DNA from: Pseudomonas sp. NFR16
Lineage (GTDB): Bacteria > Pseudomonadota > Gammaproteobacteria > Pseudomonadales > Pseudomonadaceae
Reading direction: 5' to 3'
Assembly (NCBI RefSeq): GCF_900108875.1
Contig: NZ_FNYJ01000005.1
Coordinates: 186,001 to 250,000, forward strand
DNA: 64,000 nucleotides
The position numbers and the translations under genes were made by a program. Below are positions 62,100 to 64,000 of this stretch, piece by piece (the first letter of the stretch is position 1; each line of letters begins with the position of its first letter). Below the pieces are notes generated by a model, which saw nothing but the letters and a program-made list of their open reading frames with translations, did not search any database and was not told the origin of the DNA.

Positions 62100-64000
62100 C
62101 ACCCCGGAGAGTTTTGAGGGCTGCATCTATAGCCTTAATTTGGAACTCCATGGAAATATAATCCAAATCACCTGACTTGAAATCAACGAGGCGAGAAGTT
62201 AGGTCATCTTTAAGAGCGACTAATACAGCAACTTTACGTTTATCCCCCAGACCCTCTGCGCAGGTACCGCAATCGCCTACAAAAGTAATTCCACCTGATG
62301 AACAATAGCCTTTTTTCAAACATATACCGAAGAATGTTTCTCGGATCGAAAAAGACCTTGTGTCGGCAGTCTCGCCCAGGTCTTTGATGTCGGTCAAATC
62401 TACGAATTCGATGAGCTTCGCTTTATGCTCCTGACCATAGACAGAAACAAAATGGTTCTCTTTAAGGCCCACAGCAGCTCTTGATAAACTTGCAACAATT
62501 TCAGCCATTAAGCCCTTACGCATTTCAGCGCTAAGATTGCTCTGAAAATTTGATATATAATAGCGAGTCATCGATGTATCCCGGTGTTTCGCTTGATACT
62601 GAGTTGATGACCTGCTTACCCCAGATTCAGTGGCGTCTATCAGTAGCGTACGTCTCAGCTGATGAAGAGCAAAAGGCCAAATATTACCAACGGCAAATTC
62701 TTGTATGTCCAATGACGGGGTATATTTTTTGGCCAACAGGAAGTCTTCTTCAGTAATAGTAAGCACTCTTGTATCAAAAAGGTTAGGGCATACCCCCTGC
62801 CAGCCATTGTAGGAAAAATCCTTACAGAGTTCGACGCTCTTATCTAATGCTTCACCCCTAGCACGGCCCCAAGGCTCATAAGCACGTAGGAGCAGAAGAG
62901 GGTTGAGCATATCGGCGCCTACGACATTGCCCCGATTAAAAATTTTTGCGCACCTCAATCTCATTGCTGAAACGGCACCCAGCGCCTTTACGACCTCACC
63001 ACTATATTCATCAGTTACCCAAAGAGCATTGGGGTCATTGATTGTCTTTGATGTGCCGCCACAAAGAAAGTAAGCCTTACCTAGAACTTCATCATCATCT
63101 GAAATAAAGCAGTTTGCTCTCAACTTAGAAAGCTCGCCTCTTCGCATGCCGGAATAGTTAGCAAGATAGAGCAAGCCCACATAAGAAACAGCGGTCAAAT
63201 ATGATGAAAAAATTCTCGCCCCATCTTGAGAGATAATCGTATCAAGATCTCTCCCAAAAGGTACCATCCACTTTCTCAATAACGGAGACAATCTATAGAA
63301 AGTAGAATAATGGTGAAAGGTTAAATACCTATGACCATCTTTACCCAATGGTTTGATATTATGCGTGTCGCTGGTGACGCGCCCCTTAACCCGCTTTCGC
63401 TTATAATCAGACCCTTCGTAAAGATCGATCAAACGGTTTTGGAGCCTATCTAGCCGCTCTGATGACGAGATGAAATCATCCATAAACTCCTTAAGCCGAT
63501 CTTTCTGGTACTCCCAAATCCGCCATGGAATACATGGCGTTTGTTGAAACTCTACTGGCTCAAGCATTCGCTGCACCAAGGTGCTCTCCCACGGTGCCAA
63601 AAAATAAAAGCCTAAGCGACTACGCCCAACATACAAAACGGCAATGAGCTGAAGCATCACGCTAGCGCGACGGTGGAGCCCAAACACCTTGTAGGCCTGA
63701 TCCTCATTCATTGGGGCTTCAAGCACATCCACATTATGCGAAGTCATTATGACGAAAAGGGCACGAAACTGCTTGTAGTAGTAGCTGTAAGTCTCAATCG
63801 AGATCGAGTGCCCACGGTTAATCCACAAGTACGCCATTACCATCTTAAATGCTTTCCATCCCGAAGCAGAAATTTCCCCCTTCGCTGAATTTGAAACCCT
63901 ATAGAAATAGAAGTTTTTAATTGTTCCAGACACACTTGAAAAATCCCATCGATCTTGACTATAGGTGACAAGCACCTGATCCTGTCCCGTGGACTCATCC
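62086..64000 (-). CDS. Large tyrosine recombinase (TnpB-like), 5' end at window edge
   Basis: The frame is open from the window edge; a GTG at 63975 gives 629 residues, but codons upstream (DESTGQDQ) also look coding, so the true start may be outside. Catalytic residues: R in SGMRRGELSKL, HxLR in HQLRR, and H and Tyr in KHRDTSMTRYY. The Cys-rich end (GICLKKGYC, GDCGTC) is typical of large recombinases. Length equals TnpB of Tn554 (630). It probably works with another recombinase encoded beyond the edge to integrate the island into comM. It is A/T-rich. Confidence 0.85.
   Translation of the reverse strand, partial: DESTGQDQVLVTYSQDRWDFSSVSGTIKNFYFYRVSNSAKGEISASGWKAFKMVMAYLWINRGHSISIETYSYYYKQFRALFVIMTSHNVDVLEAPMNEDQAYKVFGLHRRASVMLQLIAVLYVGRSRLGFYFLAPWESTLVQRMLEPVEFQQTPCIPWRIWEYQKDRLKEFMDDFISSSERLDRLQNRLIDLYEGSDYKRKRVKGRVTSDTHNIKPLGKDGHRYLTFHHYSTFYRLSPLLRKWMVPFGRDLDTIISQDGARIFSSYLTAVSYVGLLYLANYSGMRRGELSKLRANCFISDDDEVLGKAYFLCGGTSKTINDPNALWVTDEYSGEVVKALGAVSAMRLRCAKIFNRGNVVGADMLNPLLLLRAYEPWGRARGEALDKSVELCKDFSYNGWQGVCPNLFDTRVLTITEEDFLLAKKYTPSLDIQEFAVGNIWPFALHQLRRTLLIDATESGVSRSSTQYQAKHRDTSMTRYYISNFQSNLSAEMRKGLMAEIVASLSRAAVGLKENHFVSVYGQEHKAKLIEFVDLTDIKDLGETADTRSFSIRETFFGICLKKGYCSSGGITFVGDCGTCAEGLGDKRKVAVLVALKDDLTSRLVDFKSGDLDYISMEFQIKAIDAALKTLRGDDNG

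Larger units (their letters stand above)
30772..64000. mobile_element. Genomic island inserted in comM (left end seen, right end outside)
   Basis: The left border is where comM homology stops (about 30,772). Everything to the window end is accessory: arsenic and fluoride resistance, defence-like genes and IS scars, with several stretches visibly richer in A and T (34.2-34.8, 57.5-58.3 and 62.0-64.0 kb). A large tyrosine recombinase and a small partner at 61.7-64 kb read inward, as integration modules do next to an element end, so the right border is expected a short way beyond 64,000. comM is a known island insertion site in other bacteria. The island is at least 33 kb. Confidence 0.85.

Overview
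The window comes from a plant-associated Pseudomonas, most likely a member of the P. syringae complex. The first 30.8 kb carries a gene order typical of Pseudomonas: algP, algQ, dsbB, hemYXDC, algR-algZ, argH, cyaA, cyaY, lptM-lysA-dapF-DUF484-xerC-yigB, sutA, amtB-glnK, ubiK, comM. The P. syringae placement rests on a cysteine-free harpin/polysaccharide-lyase protein (29279-30373, minus strand) with a complete HrpL-type hrp box 65 bases upstream. That implies a Hrp type III secretion system elsewhere in the genome.

Layout. 1-30.77 kb is core chromosome: envelope and transport genes, the alginate/heme regulatory cluster with its divergent argH, adenylate cyclase, frataxin, the lysine/peptidoglycan (lysA, dapF) and recombinase (xerC) operon, and nitrogen sensing (glnK-amtB). 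The type III gene sits between ubiK and comM. Pseudomonas REP-type palindromes lie near 12.2, 16.1 and 19.9 kb.

At about 30,772 comM is cut after codon 68, and foreign DNA continues to the window end. This is one end of a genomic island of at least 33 kb. A recombinase module at 61.7-64.0 kb (large tyrosine recombinase plus a small HTH/coiled-coil partner, resembling Tn554 TnpB/TnpC) reads inward from the unseen far end.

Island cargo, in order: an IS66 scar; a putative nuclease, a double-HTH regulator, a phosphoesterase, a HAD phosphatase and an orphan antitoxin-like gene (31-36 kb); a composite arsenic region (36-45 kb) with two ArsR regulators, three arsenate reductases of two unrelated families, ArsB, ArsH, two flavoprotein monooxygenases, two GNAT acetyltransferases and an MFS pump, which together suggest resistance to both inorganic and organic arsenicals; an SMR gene with a one-base deletion; an anion transporter/Usp/Nudix group; and a fluoride-resistance group (riboswitch-crcB-DUF190-ppa, with nhaA downstream). 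Beyond an IS-scarred stretch (51.8-54.7 kb) lies a defence-like block: an Abi/HEPN protein, an OLD-UvrD (Gabija-like) pair, a three-gene cassette of two 87-residue paralogues plus a membrane protein, and a convergent sce7726/beta-family pair.

The best candidate for an undescribed system is the three-gene cassette at 57.5-58.8 kb. The harpin-lyase effector gene and the convergent, overlapping nuclease/beta-protein pair follow it. All functions are read from sequence only; no database search was run.
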